A stretch of DNA of 64,000 bases, taken from NCBI RefSeq assembly GCF_004216475.1, contig NZ_CP022303.1, forward strand, positions 1,674,001 through 1,738,000, in the 5' to 3' direction. Position numbers and translations under genes: made by a program. Positions 1-8,347 of this stretch are shown in pieces. Each line of letters begins with the position of its first letter. Within the stretch, counting starts at the first letter, position 1. The DNA is from Thalassococcus sp. S3. Its GTDB lineage: Bacteria > Pseudomonadota > Alphaproteobacteria > Rhodobacterales > Rhodobacteraceae. A model generated the notes under the pieces. That model saw only the letters and a list, made by a program, of their open reading frames with translations. It did no database searches and had not been told where the DNA came from.

Positions 1-934
1 GCATGGCCGGGGGCTGATCTGTCTCAGCCTGCCCGGAGAGCGTATTGATGCGCTGGGCCTGCATTTGATGTCGACAAATAATTCTTCGCGTCACGAAACG
101 GCCTTCACGATTTCGATCGAGGCGCGCGAAGGCGTGAGCACGGGGATCTCGGCCCATGATCGCGCCCGCACCATCGCGGTTGCCATTGATGCGTCGAAGA
201 CAGCCGCCGATATCGCGACACCCGGCCACGTCTTCCCCCTGCGCGCCCGCGATGGAGGCGTGCTGGTTCGCGCGGGCCATACCGAGGCTGCCGTGGATGT
301 CAGCCGTCTTGCCGGGCTGAACCCGTCTGGCGTGATCTGCGAGATCATGAACGAAGACGGCTCGATGGCGCGCCTGCCGGATCTGGTGAGCTTTGCCCAG
401 AAACACGGTCTGAAGATCGGCACGATCAGTGATCTGATCGCCTATAGGCGCCGGCACGACAACCTTGTCCGCGTGCGCGAGCGTCAGAACATAACCAGTG
501 AGTTCGGCGGCGACTGGGAAATGCGCATCTATACCGATGAAACCCAAGGGGCCGAGCACATCGCCCTGATCAAGGGCGACATCTCGGGAACCGAACCGGT
601 GCTGGTGCGCATGCACGCGCTCGATCCCATGCTGGATGTGGTCGGGGCAGGCGGTCCGGGCCGTGCGCGCGAGTTCGGGGATGCGATGGAACTGATCGCC
701 GGCGAGGGCCGCGGCGTGCTGGTGCTGCTGCGCGACTTGCATATGAAACTTGCAGCCGATCACGAGGGATCGCCGCAAAAGCTTCGCCAGTACGGTCTGG
801 GCGCTCAGATCCTATCATCGCTTGGCCTGTCGAAATTGACGCTTCTGACGAATTCACCCATGCCCAACGTGGTGGGTCTGGATGCCTACGGGCTGGAAAT
901 CATGGGGACGCGCCCCATTGCCGAGGACACCTGA
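1..934 (+). CDS. ribB: RibBX-type 3,4-dihydroxy-2-butanone 4-phosphate synthase, 5' partial
   Basis: The reading frame is open from base 2 (HGRGLICLSLP...), so the start codon and about the first 50 residues lie outside the window. The visible N-terminal half is a RibB domain, which makes 3,4-dihydroxy-2-butanone 4-phosphate from ribulose 5-phosphate for riboflavin synthesis; SRHETAFT and the HTEAAVD segment are RibB signatures. The C-terminal half resembles GTP cyclohydrolase II (GDISGTEPVLVRMH, YGLGAQIL). However, the zinc-binding cysteines and the HRQEGR-type motif of active enzymes are absent; the matching stretch is ALDPMLDVVGAGGPG. This matches the RibBX variant described in Proteobacteria, so I infer no GTP cyclohydrolase activity. 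The stop overlaps the ribH start by one base (TGATG), indicating an operon. Confidence 0.9.
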   Translation, partial: HGRGLICLSLPGERIDALGLHLMSTNNSSRHETAFTISIEAREGVSTGISAHDRARTIAVAIDASKTAADIATPGHVFPLRARDGGVLVRAGHTEAAVDVSRLAGLNPSGVICEIMNEDGSMARLPDLVSFAQKHGLKIGTISDLIAYRRRHDNLVRVRERQNITSEFGGDWEMRIYTDETQGAEHIALIKGDISGTEPVLVRMHALDPMLDVVGAGGPGRAREFGDAMELIAGEGRGVLVLLRDLHMKLAADHEGSPQKLRQYGLGAQILSSLGLSKLTLLTNSPMPNVVGLDAYGLEIMGTRPIAEDT

Positions 935-1482
935 TGGCTGGTCACGAACAACATTACGTCCTGCCGCGCCCGGAGTTTGACAAGCCGGTCAAGATGCTGA
1001 TCGTCGTTGCCCCTTATTACCGGGACATCGCCGACAATCTGATCGCCGGGGCAAAGGCTGAAATCGAAGCTGTCGGCGGAACTTATGACATCGCCGAAGT
1101 GCCCGGTGCGCTTGAAGTGCCAACCGCCATCGGCATCGCCGACCGGCGCAGCAATTTCGATGGCTATGTCGCCCTGGGGTGCGTGATCCGTGGCGAGACC
1201 ACGCATTACGAGACGGTGTGCAACGACAGCTCCCGCGCGATCCAGCTGATGGGCCTGCAGGGGCTTTGCATCGGCAATGGCATCCTGACGGTCGAAAACC
1301 GCGCGCAGGCCGAAGTGCGGGCCGATCCCGAAGACCAGAACAAGGGGGGCGGGGCCGCAGCGGCAGCCTTGCATCTGATCGCGCTCGCTCGTAAGTGGGG
1401 CGCTCAGCGTCAGGGGGTCGGCTTCAAGCCATCCGAGACGTTGAAATTTGCAGGCAAAGACGGCGGCTCCACAACGGCATGA
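934..1482 (+). CDS. ribH: 6,7-dimethyl-8-ribityllumazine synthase
   Basis: The 182-residue protein condenses 5-amino-6-ribitylaminouracil with dihydroxybutanone phosphate, the product of the upstream RibB. Family signatures are VPGALEVP, GYVALGCVIRGETTHYE and GNGILTVEN, followed by a Gly/Ala-rich KGGGAAAAALHLI helix. The length is slightly above the usual 150-160 because of a short N-terminal extension and tail. The ATG overlaps the ribB stop by one base and the TGA overlaps the nusB ATG by four bases, so the three genes are probably translationally coupled. The order ribB-ribH-nusB is common in alphaproteobacteria. Confidence 0.95.
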   Translation: MAGHEQHYVLPRPEFDKPVKMLIVVAPYYRDIADNLIAGAKAEIEAVGGTYDIAEVPGALEVPTAIGIADRRSNFDGYVALGCVIRGETTHYETVCNDSSRAIQLMGLQGLCIGNGILTVENRAQAEVRADPEDQNKGGGAAAAALHLIALARKWGAQRQGVGFKPSETLKFAGKDGGSTTA

Positions 1483-1961
1483 CGACGCAAGGCTCAAACC
1501 TTTCGGGCAACCAGAAACGCAAAATGAAATCCGCAGCACGGCTTTATGCCGTGCAGGCGCTTTTTCAGATGGAGCAATCCGGCCAAACGTCGGACGGTGT
1601 TGTGCGGGAGTTCCTCGACCACCGTTTTGGGGCAACCTATGATGGCGACGAGATGATGGATGGCGATATCGCGCTGTTCCGCCGTCTCGTCGAGAATGCG
1701 GTGAACTATCAGGCACCGATTGACCAGATGACAGATCGTGCGCTGGTGGCAAAATGGCCCATTGCGCGCATCGATCCCACGCTGCGCGGGCTTTTCCGGG
1801 CCGCCGGTGCGGAAATGACCCAAAGCACCACGCCGCCGAAGGTGGTTATCAGCGAATTCGTAGATATCGCGCGGGCCTTTTTCCCCGAGGGGCGCGAGCC
1901 GAAATTCGTCAATGCGGTCCTGGACCATATGGCGCGGGAAGCAAAGCCGGAAGCGTTCTAG
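1479..1961 (+). CDS. nusB: transcription antitermination factor NusB
   Basis: The 160-residue RNA-binding protein acts with NusE (S10) at boxA in rRNA antitermination. The frame is open further upstream, but the start chosen is the ATG at 1479 (MTTQGSNLSG), which overlaps the ribH stop as ATGA; the extension upstream is the ribH gene read in another frame. NusB features are KMKSAARLYAVQALFQME at the N-terminus, KWPIARIDPTLRGLFRA in the middle, and FVNAVLDHMARE near the end. It is the last gene of the riboflavin operon and is followed about 70 bases later by a strong terminator. Confidence 0.95.
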   Translation: MTTQGSNLSGNQKRKMKSAARLYAVQALFQMEQSGQTSDGVVREFLDHRFGATYDGDEMMDGDIALFRRLVENAVNYQAPIDQMTDRALVAKWPIARIDPTLRGLFRAAGAEMTQSTTPPKVVISEFVDIARAFFPEGREPKFVNAVLDHMAREAKPEAF

Positions 1962-2032
1962 ACCGCTTCCGGTTCCTGTGTCCGGCAACACCGGTCAGAT
2001 CACGATATCGAAGACCTTTTCGAAGCCGCCCG

Positions 2033-2060
2033 AAGCTGCCACTCAGGCAGCTTTTCGTTT
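2033..2060 (+). terminator. Rho-independent terminator after nusB
   Basis: An 8-bp perfect stem AAGCTGCC/GGCAGCTT with loop ACTCA is followed directly by TTCGTTT. It lies 71 bases after the nusB stop and closes the ribB-ribH-nusB operon. It also lies just beyond the 3' end of the minus-strand tRNA-Gly and may serve both. Confidence 0.8.
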
Positions 2061-2076
2061 GTCTGTCGTGAAATTT

Positions 2077-2151
2077 TGGAGCGGGCGATGAGATTCGAAC
2101 TCACGACCCCAACCTTGGCAAGGTTGTGCTCTACCCCTGAGCTACGCCCGC
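2077..2151 (-). tRNA. tRNA-Gly (anticodon GCC)
   Basis: The reverse strand folds into a complete 75-nt cloverleaf: acceptor GCGGGCG/CGCCCGC, D arm GCTC/GAGC, anticodon stem CAACC/GGTTG with loop TTGCCAA, a TTCGAAT T-loop, discriminator T and an encoded CCA. The anticodon GCC is at 2117-2119 (written as ggc on the plus strand). The 3' end is 16 bases from the nusB terminator. Confidence 0.97.
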
Positions 2152-2218
2152 ATCCTTGGGTGAGGCGTGAAATACTGGCCTGCGCCGCGGTCTTCAAGTG
2201 GAAAATGCGCTTGGTCGG

Positions 2219-2241
2219 AAAAAAAGAGCACTTGGCCGCTC
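2219..2241 (-). terminator. weak terminator after the UPF0114 gene
   Basis: On the minus strand a short GAGC/GCTC stem with an 8-nt loop is followed by seven Ts (seven As at 2219-2225 on the plus strand). It lies 5 bases beyond the stop of the 2246-2719 gene. The stem is short, so the call rests mostly on the T tract and position. Confidence 0.4.
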
Positions 2242-2245
2242 AGGC

Positions 2246-2719
2246 TCACTTTGCGTTGGTTTTTGTCGACAGAAAGTAGGTCAGGGCCGCAATCACAAGG
2301 GCGATCCCGGCACCGAGGCTGAGAAGATCCCGCTCTCCGTCCCAACTGACGACTTGACCCAGAAACAGCACGCCCAGCACAACGATCACGACGGCGATAA
2401 GCTTGTTCTTGAGATCGTCGAGGGTCTTGATCGTAAGCCAGGCGGGAACGTCCAGTTCATGGCTGATAAAGAGCTCATAGAGACCCAGAGCAACAATGTA
2501 GAAGACGGTGCCAAGCAGGAAAAGATCGACAATCTCGATAAACTCCAATGCGATGGCTTTCGCGCCCTTGCGCGAGACTTCCCCTGCCTCAATCGTCTGC
2601 CAGATCAGCTGAACCGTTTCGAGCGCGCCATAGATCAGGAGCGTCGTGCCCCCCAGAAGCGACCCCAAGACCGCCAAGATGATCAAGAACCGGCTTGCGC
2701 CAAGCATACGGCTAAGCAT
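2246..2719 (-). CDS. UPF0114 (YqhA-like) membrane protein
   Basis: The 157-residue inner-membrane protein has four predicted hydrophobic segments at about residues 10-30, 57-80, 107-127 and 135-153. The TLDDLKNKL motif before the third segment is typical of UPF0114/YqhA proteins, whose function is unknown. The start is the ATG at 2719 (MLSRMLGASRF), preceded by AGGAAG 7 bases upstream; an in-frame ATG at 2776 would add 19 hydrophilic residues with no clear ribosome site. It is 161 bases downstream of the MAPEG gene on the same strand, so shared transcription with pyc is possible but not shown. Confidence 0.8.
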   Translation of the reverse strand: MLSRMLGASRFLIILAVLGSLLGGTTLLIYGALETVQLIWQTIEAGEVSRKGAKAIALEFIEIVDLFLLGTVFYIVALGLYELFISHELDVPAWLTIKTLDDLKNKLIAVVIVVLGVLFLGQVVSWDGERDLLSLGAGIALVIAALTYFLSTKTNAK

Positions 2720-2880
2720 GACTGCTTCCTTTCTGTTCGCGTCACCATAGAGACCCCGAGCCGGCAACATGGTCAAGCGCTCCGCTCATAGGGAGCGCCG
2801 TTCCGGGTATGCGCCTTGCGGATCTCCCGCAGCAGGCTGAATCGTCCGATTTCCCAAACCGAAGACGCACCGGTCCCGAG

Positions 2881-3267
2881 CTAGACCAGACCGTGCGCGA
2901 AAAGCCCAAGGGCAAGTGTGAAAAGCGCGGCAAAGGTCAGGGTCATGCCCGCGACCCGGAAGGCACCCCATTGGGCAAAGGAAAGGGTAGAGATCGCATG
3001 GAACACCCGACCCGCGACGATAATGATACCCAGGATATGGAGGGCAAAAGCAGGCGCGCCCTGTATTTCGGCCAGAAGGAGCAGCAGCAAAAGTACCGGA
3101 CCGTATTCGGCGCAGTTCCCATGCGCCCGTACACGTGCGGTCAGTTCGGCGTCGCCGCCGTCACCGAACTTGACCCGCTGACGGCGCCGCACCCGGATCA
3201 CCCGGATGCTCAGCGTCAGAAAGAGCAGCCCGAGCAATCCGGCATAGAGGGATGTGACCGGCGCCAT
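2881..3267 (-). CDS. MAPEG family membrane protein
   Basis: The 128-residue protein has four hydrophobic segments and the MAPEG pattern: an N-terminal helix followed by Arg-rich IRVIRVRRRQRV, a VRAHGNCAEYGPV helix with the conserved Asn and Glu, and a GRVFHAI segment. MAPEG proteins include microsomal glutathione transferases and leukotriene synthases; the bacterial substrate is usually unknown. Its ATG immediately follows the pyc stop codon with no gap, so translation is probably coupled to pyc. No functional link to pyruvate carboxylation is known to me. Confidence 0.85.
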   Translation of the reverse strand: MAPVTSLYAGLLGLLFLTLSIRVIRVRRRQRVKFGDGGDAELTARVRAHGNCAEYGPVLLLLLLLAEIQGAPAFALHILGIIIVAGRVFHAISTLSFAQWGAFRVAGMTLTFAALFTLALGLFAHGLV

Positions 3268-6200
3268 CTAGTCTTCCAGCTCAACCAGAAGATCCTTGGC
3301 GTCGATCTGCCCTCCGGGCTGGACATGAACGGCCTTGATCACCGCGTCGCGCTCGGCATGGAGGCCGGTTTCCATCTTCATGGCCTCGATGGTGAGAAGC
3401 AGATCGCCTTCCTTGACCTGAGCGCCGACCTTGGCCGCGACCGAGGCCACGACACCGGGCATCGGCGCGCCGACGTGATTGGCATTGCCTTCTTCGATCT
3501 TGGGCCGCTGCGCCGTCGTGGATTTGACAAGGCGGTTCGGTACACGGATCACGCGGGGCTGGCCGTTGAGTTCAAAGAACACGCGGACCTCCCCCTTCTC
3601 GTCGGTTTCTCCCATCGCTTGCATGCGGATTTCGAGGGTTTTGCCGGGGTCAATCTCGGCACTGATCTCTTCACCGGGCTGCATGCCATAAAAGAAGGTA
3701 TTCGTGGGCAGCGTGCGAACGGGTCCGTAGATCCTGTGGCGGCCCATGTAATCCAGGAACACCTTGGGATACATGAGATAGCCGTTCAGGTCCTCGTCAT
3801 CGACGGCTTTGCCCTCCATCTCGGCGCTGACCTGGGCGCGAACGGCCTCCAGATCCACGGGATCAAGATGTTTGCCGGGCCGTTCGAGGTTGGGCTCTTC
3901 GCCCTTGAGAATTTTCGACACGATGGCGGGCGGGAAGCCGCCCGGAGGCTGGCCCAGATTGCCGCGCATCATGTCGATGACGCTGTCGGGGAAGGAAACA
4001 TCGGTCTTTGGATCCTCGACGTCATCCCGCGTGAGGCCTTGGGAGACCATCATCAGGGCCATGTCGCCGACCACCTTGGACGACGGCGTCACCTTCACGA
4101 TATCGCCGAACATCTGGTTCACGTCGGCATACATCTGCGCGACCTCGTGCCAGCGCTCCTCGAGCCCCATGGACCGGGCCTGTGCCTTGAGGTTGGTAAA
4201 CTGCCCGCCGGGCATCTCATGCAGATAGACCTCCGACGCGGGGGCCTGGAGACCTGTTTCAAAGGCGGCGTATTGCGCGCGGACGGCCTCCCAATAATCC
4301 GAGATCTCGCGAATGGCCTTGATGTCGAGACCGGTGTCGCGGTCGGTGTTGCGCAGGGCTTCGACGACAGTGCCGAGCGTTGCCTGCGAGGTGTTGCCCG
4401 AAAGCGCATCCATCGCGCAATCGACGGCGTCCACGCCGGCCTCGGAGGCGGCCAGGATCGTGGCGCAGGCCACGCCCGCTGTGTCGTGGGTATGGAAGTG
4501 GATGGGCAGGCCCACCTCTTCCTTGAGCGCGCGGACCAACTGGCGCGCGGCAGCGGGTTTCAGAAGGCCCGCCATGTCCTTGAGGCCCAGAACATGGGCG
4601 CCTGCGTCCCGCAGTTCCTGACCCATGGCGACATAGTATTTCAGGTCGTACTTGGCCCGGTTCGGGTCCAGGATGTCGCCGGTATAGCAGATCGTTCCTT
4701 CGCAGATCTTGTTGTTCTCGATCACCGCATCCATCGCGACGCGCATATTTTCGACCCAATTGAGGCTGTCGAAGACGCGGAAAACGTCGATCCCGGTGGC
4801 CGAGGCTTGCCGGACGAATTCCTGCACCACGTTGTCGGGGTAGTTCGTATAGCCCACACCGTTGGAGCCGCGCAGCAGCATCTGGGTCATCACGTTGGGC
4901 ATGGCGGCGCGCAGATCGCGCAGGCGCTGCCACGGGCATTCCTGGAGGAAACGATAGGCTACGTCGAAGGTGGCACCGCCCCAGCACTCCATAGAGAAGA
5001 GCTGCGGCAGGTTGGCGGCATAGGTGGGGGCCACGCGGATCATGTCGATGGACCGCATGCGCGTGGCGAGCAAGGACTGGTGCCCGTCGCGCATGGTGGT
5101 GTCGGTGATGAGAAGCTGGCGCTGCGCCTTCATCCAGTCGGCGACCGCTTGCGGGCCTTTCTGCTCCAGCAGGTTGCGGGTGCCCATCAGCGGCTCGGCC
5201 TTTTTCGCGGGCGGGCGGGGGACCTTGATGTCGGCGGGCGGGCGTGGGCGATCCTTGGTCTCGGGGTGCCCGTTCACGGTGATGTCGGCGATATAGGTGA
5301 GCACCTTAGTGCCCCGGTCGCGCCGCTTGGCGAACTGGAAGAGGTCGGGCGTCTCGTCGATGAATTTGGTGGTGTATTCGTTACTGAGGAACGTGGGGTG
5401 TTTCAGCAGGTTTTCGACAAAGGCGATGTTGGTGGAGACGCCGCGGATGCGGAATTCGCGCAGGGCGCGGTCCATTCTTGCGATGGCCATGTCGGGGGTC
5501 GGCGCCTTGGCGGTGACCTTGGTCAGAAGCGAGTCGTAATACCGCGTGATCACGCCGCCGGTATAGGCGGTCCCACCGTCGAGCCGGATGCCCATGCCGG
5601 TCGCCTCGCGATAGGCGGTGATGCGGCCGTAATCGGGGATGAAGTTGTTCTGCGGATCCTCGGTTGTGATCCGGGTCTGGAGCGCGTGACCGTTCAGCTT
5701 TACATCGTCCTGCGTGGGCTTGCCGGTGGCCTCGGCGATGGTCTTGCCCTCCGCAATGAGGATCTGGGCCTGCACGATGTCGATGCCGGTCACTTCCTCG
5801 GTCACGGTGTGTTCGACCTGCACGCGGGGGTTGACCTCGATGAAGTAGAACTTGCCGTCATTCATATCCATCAGGAATTCGACGGTGCCGGCGCATTCGT
5901 AATTGACGTGTTTGCAGATCTTGTAGCCAAGCTCGCAGATCTCTGCCCGCTGGGCGTCGGTCAGGTATGGGGCCGGAGCGCGTTCGACGACCTTCTGGTT
6001 GCGCCGCTGGACGGAGCAGTCGCGCTCGAAGAGGTGATACATGCCGCCATGCTTGTCGCCGAGGATCTGCACCTCGACGTGCCGGGCACGGGTGATCATC
6101 TTTTCCAGATACCCTTCGCCGTTGCCAAAGGCGGCTTCGGCCTCGCGGCGGCCTTCGAGGACTTTTTCCTCGACCTCCGCCTCGCCCAGGATCGGGCGCA

Positions 6201-6711
6201 TCCCGCGCCCGCCGCCGCCCCAGGACGCCTTGAGCATCAGGGGATAGCCGATTTCGCCGGCCTCTTTGCGGATGGCGTCCATATCATCGCCCAGCACGTC
6301 GGTGGCCGGAATGACGGGCACGCCCGCCTCGATCGCGACCTTACGGGCCGAGGCCTTGTCGCCCAAGGCGCGCATGGTTTCGGCCTTGGGACCGATGAAG
6401 GTGATGCCGTTGGCGGCACAGGCATCCACGAAATCGGGGTTTTCGGACAGCAGGCCATAGCCGGGATGGATTGCGTCCGCCCCGCTTTCCTTGGCCACGC
6501 GGATCATCTCGTCGATGGACAGGTACGCGGCCACGGGGCCGAGGCCCTCGCCGATCCTGTAGGCTTCGTCGGCCTTGAAGCGGTGCAGTCCCAGCTTGTC
6601 CTCTTCCGCGAAGACGGCGACCGTCTTCTTACCCATCTCGTTGGCGGCCCGCATGATGCGGATGGCGATCTCACCCCGGTTGGCAATGAGGATTTTGCGG
6701 AAGTCGGTCAT
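3268..6711 (-). CDS. pyc: pyruvate carboxylase
   Basis: This 1147-residue single-chain biotin enzyme makes oxaloacetate from pyruvate and bicarbonate with ATP. Domain order: biotin carboxylase with ATP-grasp (residues 1 to about 450; GGGGRGM near 165, EVNPRVQVEHTVTEE in the middle), carboxyltransferase (about 530-810; DTTMRDGHQSLLATR), the conserved carboxylase domain, and a C-terminal biotinyl domain with EAMKMET, where biotinyl-Lys is about K1112. The length is normal for the family. A MAPEG gene follows directly. Upstream lies a 30-bp interrupted inverted repeat (6760-6789) that could be an operator. The enzyme is the expected anaplerotic route in marine Rhodobacteraceae. Confidence 0.97.
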   Translation of the reverse strand: MTDFRKILIANRGEIAIRIMRAANEMGKKTVAVFAEEDKLGLHRFKADEAYRIGEGLGPVAAYLSIDEMIRVAKESGADAIHPGYGLLSENPDFVDACAANGITFIGPKAETMRALGDKASARKVAIEAGVPVIPATDVLGDDMDAIRKEAGEIGYPLMLKASWGGGGRGMRPILGEAEVEEKVLEGRREAEAAFGNGEGYLEKMITRARHVEVQILGDKHGGMYHLFERDCSVQRRNQKVVERAPAPYLTDAQRAEICELGYKICKHVNYECAGTVEFLMDMNDGKFYFIEVNPRVQVEHTVTEEVTGIDIVQAQILIAEGKTIAEATGKPTQDDVKLNGHALQTRITTEDPQNNFIPDYGRITAYREATGMGIRLDGGTAYTGGVITRYYDSLLTKVTAKAPTPDMAIARMDRALREFRIRGVSTNIAFVENLLKHPTFLSNEYTTKFIDETPDLFQFAKRRDRGTKVLTYIADITVNGHPETKDRPRPPADIKVPRPPAKKAEPLMGTRNLLEQKGPQAVADWMKAQRQLLITDTTMRDGHQSLLATRMRSIDMIRVAPTYAANLPQLFSMECWGGATFDVAYRFLQECPWQRLRDLRAAMPNVMTQMLLRGSNGVGYTNYPDNVVQEFVRQASATGIDVFRVFDSLNWVENMRVAMDAVIENNKICEGTICYTGDILDPNRAKYDLKYYVAMGQELRDAGAHVLGLKDMAGLLKPAAARQLVRALKEEVGLPIHFHTHDTAGVACATILAASEAGVDAVDCAMDALSGNTSQATLGTVVEALRNTDRDTGLDIKAIREISDYWEAVRAQYAAFETGLQAPASEVYLHEMPGGQFTNLKAQARSMGLEERWHEVAQMYADVNQMFGDIVKVTPSSKVVGDMALMMVSQGLTRDDVEDPKTDVSFPDSVIDMMRGNLGQPPGGFPPAIVSKILKGEEPNLERPGKHLDPVDLEAVRAQVSAEMEGKAVDDEDLNGYLMYPKVFLDYMGRHRIYGPVRTLPTNTFFYGMQPGEEISAEIDPGKTLEIRMQAMGETDEKGEVRVFFELNGQPRVIRVPNRLVKSTTAQRPKIEEGNANHVGAPMPGVVASVAAKVGAQVKEGDLLLTIEAMKMETGLHAERDAVIKAVHVQPGGQIDAKDLLVELED

Positions 6712-6759
6712 GTGAAGCCTCTTGAATTGGCAGCAATGGCGCGTGTCTAGGCACTATTA

Positions 6760-6789
6760 TACCCAGCGTAAACTCGTAGTTCTGGGTAG
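6760..6789. promoter_or_regulatory. inverted repeat upstream of pyc
   Basis: Arms TACCCAG (6760-6766) and CTGGGTA (6783-6789) enclose 16 bases that contain a smaller AACT/AGTT repeat. It sits 49-78 bases upstream of the pyc ATG, where an operator or leader hairpin would be expected. No regulator is assigned. Confidence 0.35.
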
Positions 6790-6826
6790 AAGTGGCATGA
6801 TATCGCTAGCAGCCGGCGCGGCTGTT

Positions 6827-6854
6827 TCCAAAAGGCGCAGCCCTGCGGGCTGCA
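6827..6854 (-). terminator. terminator after the lactate dehydrogenase-type gene
   Basis: On the minus strand a 7-bp stem GCAGCCC/GGGCTGC with a 3-nt loop is followed by GCC, TTTT and GG. It lies 10 bases past the stop of the 6864-8078 gene. The same layout (stem, CC, TTTT, GG) occurs after the flavoprotein gene at 25,569, which supports its being a genuine local terminator type. Confidence 0.65.
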
Positions 6855-6863
6855 TTCGATTTC

Positions 6864-8078
6864 TTATGGGCGCCCGGAAGCGGCTGTCGCGACAGGTACC
6901 GGAGCGGGGGGTGGTTTGCGCGGTGGGGCCTCGTCAAGCGGGATCGGATCGGGCAGATCCGAGAGCGTCGCTGCGCCGATCTGGCCCATATTGGCCATCA
7001 GGTCCTGGCTAAGCATGTCGATAAGATGCGCGGGCCCCTGATCTCCAAGGGCTGCGACGGCGAAATGCCAGGCGCGGCCCATCATCACGAAATCGGCGCC
7101 AAGGGCCAGCGCGCGCAGGATGTCGAGCCCACCTTCCACGCCGCTGTCGAAGACAAGGGGCAGGCGGGTTGCGGCGCGGATGGCCGGTAAAACCTCGATA
7201 GAAGCGGGCGCGGCGTCAAATTGCCGACCGGCATGGTTGGAGATCCAGATCGCATCAACGCCCGCCTGTTCCAGAGGCATGCAATCCTCGGCGCGCAGGA
7301 CGCCCTTGACGATGAACGGTCCGGTCCAGTGGTCGCGCAGCCAGCGGACATAGTCCCAATCGGGCGAGGCGCGCAGCAGATAGCCGATATGCGCTGTGGG
7401 CGGCAGGTTCTTCTGTGCCCCGGTGATGTATTTGTCGAGGGTGCGCATATGCGGCATGCCTTGCCGTGCCATGCCAAGCGCCCAGGCGGGGCGCGTCGCG
7501 ATCTGAGCCAGAAGGCGCGGTGTCAGGCGGGGCGGCTGGGTGAGGCCAGAGCGTGTCTGACGCTCGCGCCGGGAGGCAAGGGGGACATCGACGGTCAGAA
7601 CAAGCGTCTTGAAACCGGCCTTGCGGGCGCGGCTCAGCAGATCCTTGCGGATCTCCGGGTCACGCGGCGGATACATTTGAAACCACGCCTCCTCGCCCAG
7701 ATGAGGGGCGACATCTTCGGGGCTTTGGCTGGCCACCGTCGAGAGCGTATAGGGCAGGCTGGCGGTGGCGGCCGCACGGGCAAGGCGGCCTTCGGCATCG
7801 GGCCAGATCAGGCCCGACATCCCGATGGGCGAGATACCGAAGGGCAGGGGAAAATGCCGCTCCAGGAACTGCGTTGTCAGATCGAATGTCAGCTCGCCAT
7901 GCAGGATAGAGGGCGCAAAACCGACCCGGTCAAGTGCGGCGCGGTTGCGGGCCTTGGTGGCCTCGTGGCCGGTGCCGCTGTCCAGGTATTCCCAGACGAA
8001 CTTGGGAATACGGCGCCGCGCGCGATCCTTGAGGTCGGAGAGGCCGGGATATTTGGCGTTCAGGTCCATATGCGGCAA
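6864..8078 (-). CDS. lldD: FMN-dependent alpha-hydroxy-acid (L-lactate) dehydrogenase
   Basis: The 404-residue member of the FMN hydroxy-acid oxidizing family probably oxidises L-lactate to pyruvate at the membrane. Evidence: the FVWEYLDSGTG start of the barrel, PLPFGISPIGMSGL, the FMN-contacting Lys in FIVKGVL (K258), and the catalytic His at about 282 in SNHAGRQFD, followed by VFDSGVEGG and MMGRAWHF. Most relatives have SNHGGRQLD, so the Gly-to-Ala and Leu-to-Phe changes are slightly unusual and could shift substrate use. The C-terminus ends in a Pro/Ala-rich tail. An alternative start at 8069 is possible. Lactate specificity is inferred; other 2-hydroxyacids are possible. Confidence 0.85.
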   Translation of the reverse strand: MPHMDLNAKYPGLSDLKDRARRRIPKFVWEYLDSGTGHEATKARNRAALDRVGFAPSILHGELTFDLTTQFLERHFPLPFGISPIGMSGLIWPDAEGRLARAAATASLPYTLSTVASQSPEDVAPHLGEEAWFQMYPPRDPEIRKDLLSRARKAGFKTLVLTVDVPLASRRERQTRSGLTQPPRLTPRLLAQIATRPAWALGMARQGMPHMRTLDKYITGAQKNLPPTAHIGYLLRASPDWDYVRWLRDHWTGPFIVKGVLRAEDCMPLEQAGVDAIWISNHAGRQFDAAPASIEVLPAIRAATRLPLVFDSGVEGGLDILRALALGADFVMMGRAWHFAVAALGDQGPAHLIDMLSQDLMANMGQIGAATLSDLPDPIPLDEAPPRKPPPAPVPVATAASGRP

Positions 8079-8347
8079 TAGAAGAGGAAGTCACCGCAAA
8101 GTCCAGCATCACCAAACGCGTGTGCGTGTTTATCCGAGGGCAGCTTTGCCCTGCCGCATATGTCAAACGGGTGCCAGGCACCGTCCGTCACGACCCGCAT
8201 GCTTTTTTACCGGTGCGGTTCAGATAGGGACGGGCGTTTCTTTCGGGCAGACGATGCCAGATCGTAACGTCAGCACTTTTCTGCAGTTGTGGAACATTTC
8301 AGGAACGTCCCTTTCTTTCGCCTCCAACCCGCGCTATCTTTGCTGTC

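Noticed and set aside
2809..6750. A 1313-codon open frame on the plus strand
   Set aside because: It is antisense to pyc. The translated protein is rich in His, Gly and Asp without any domain, while the minus strand encodes a full pyruvate carboxylase.
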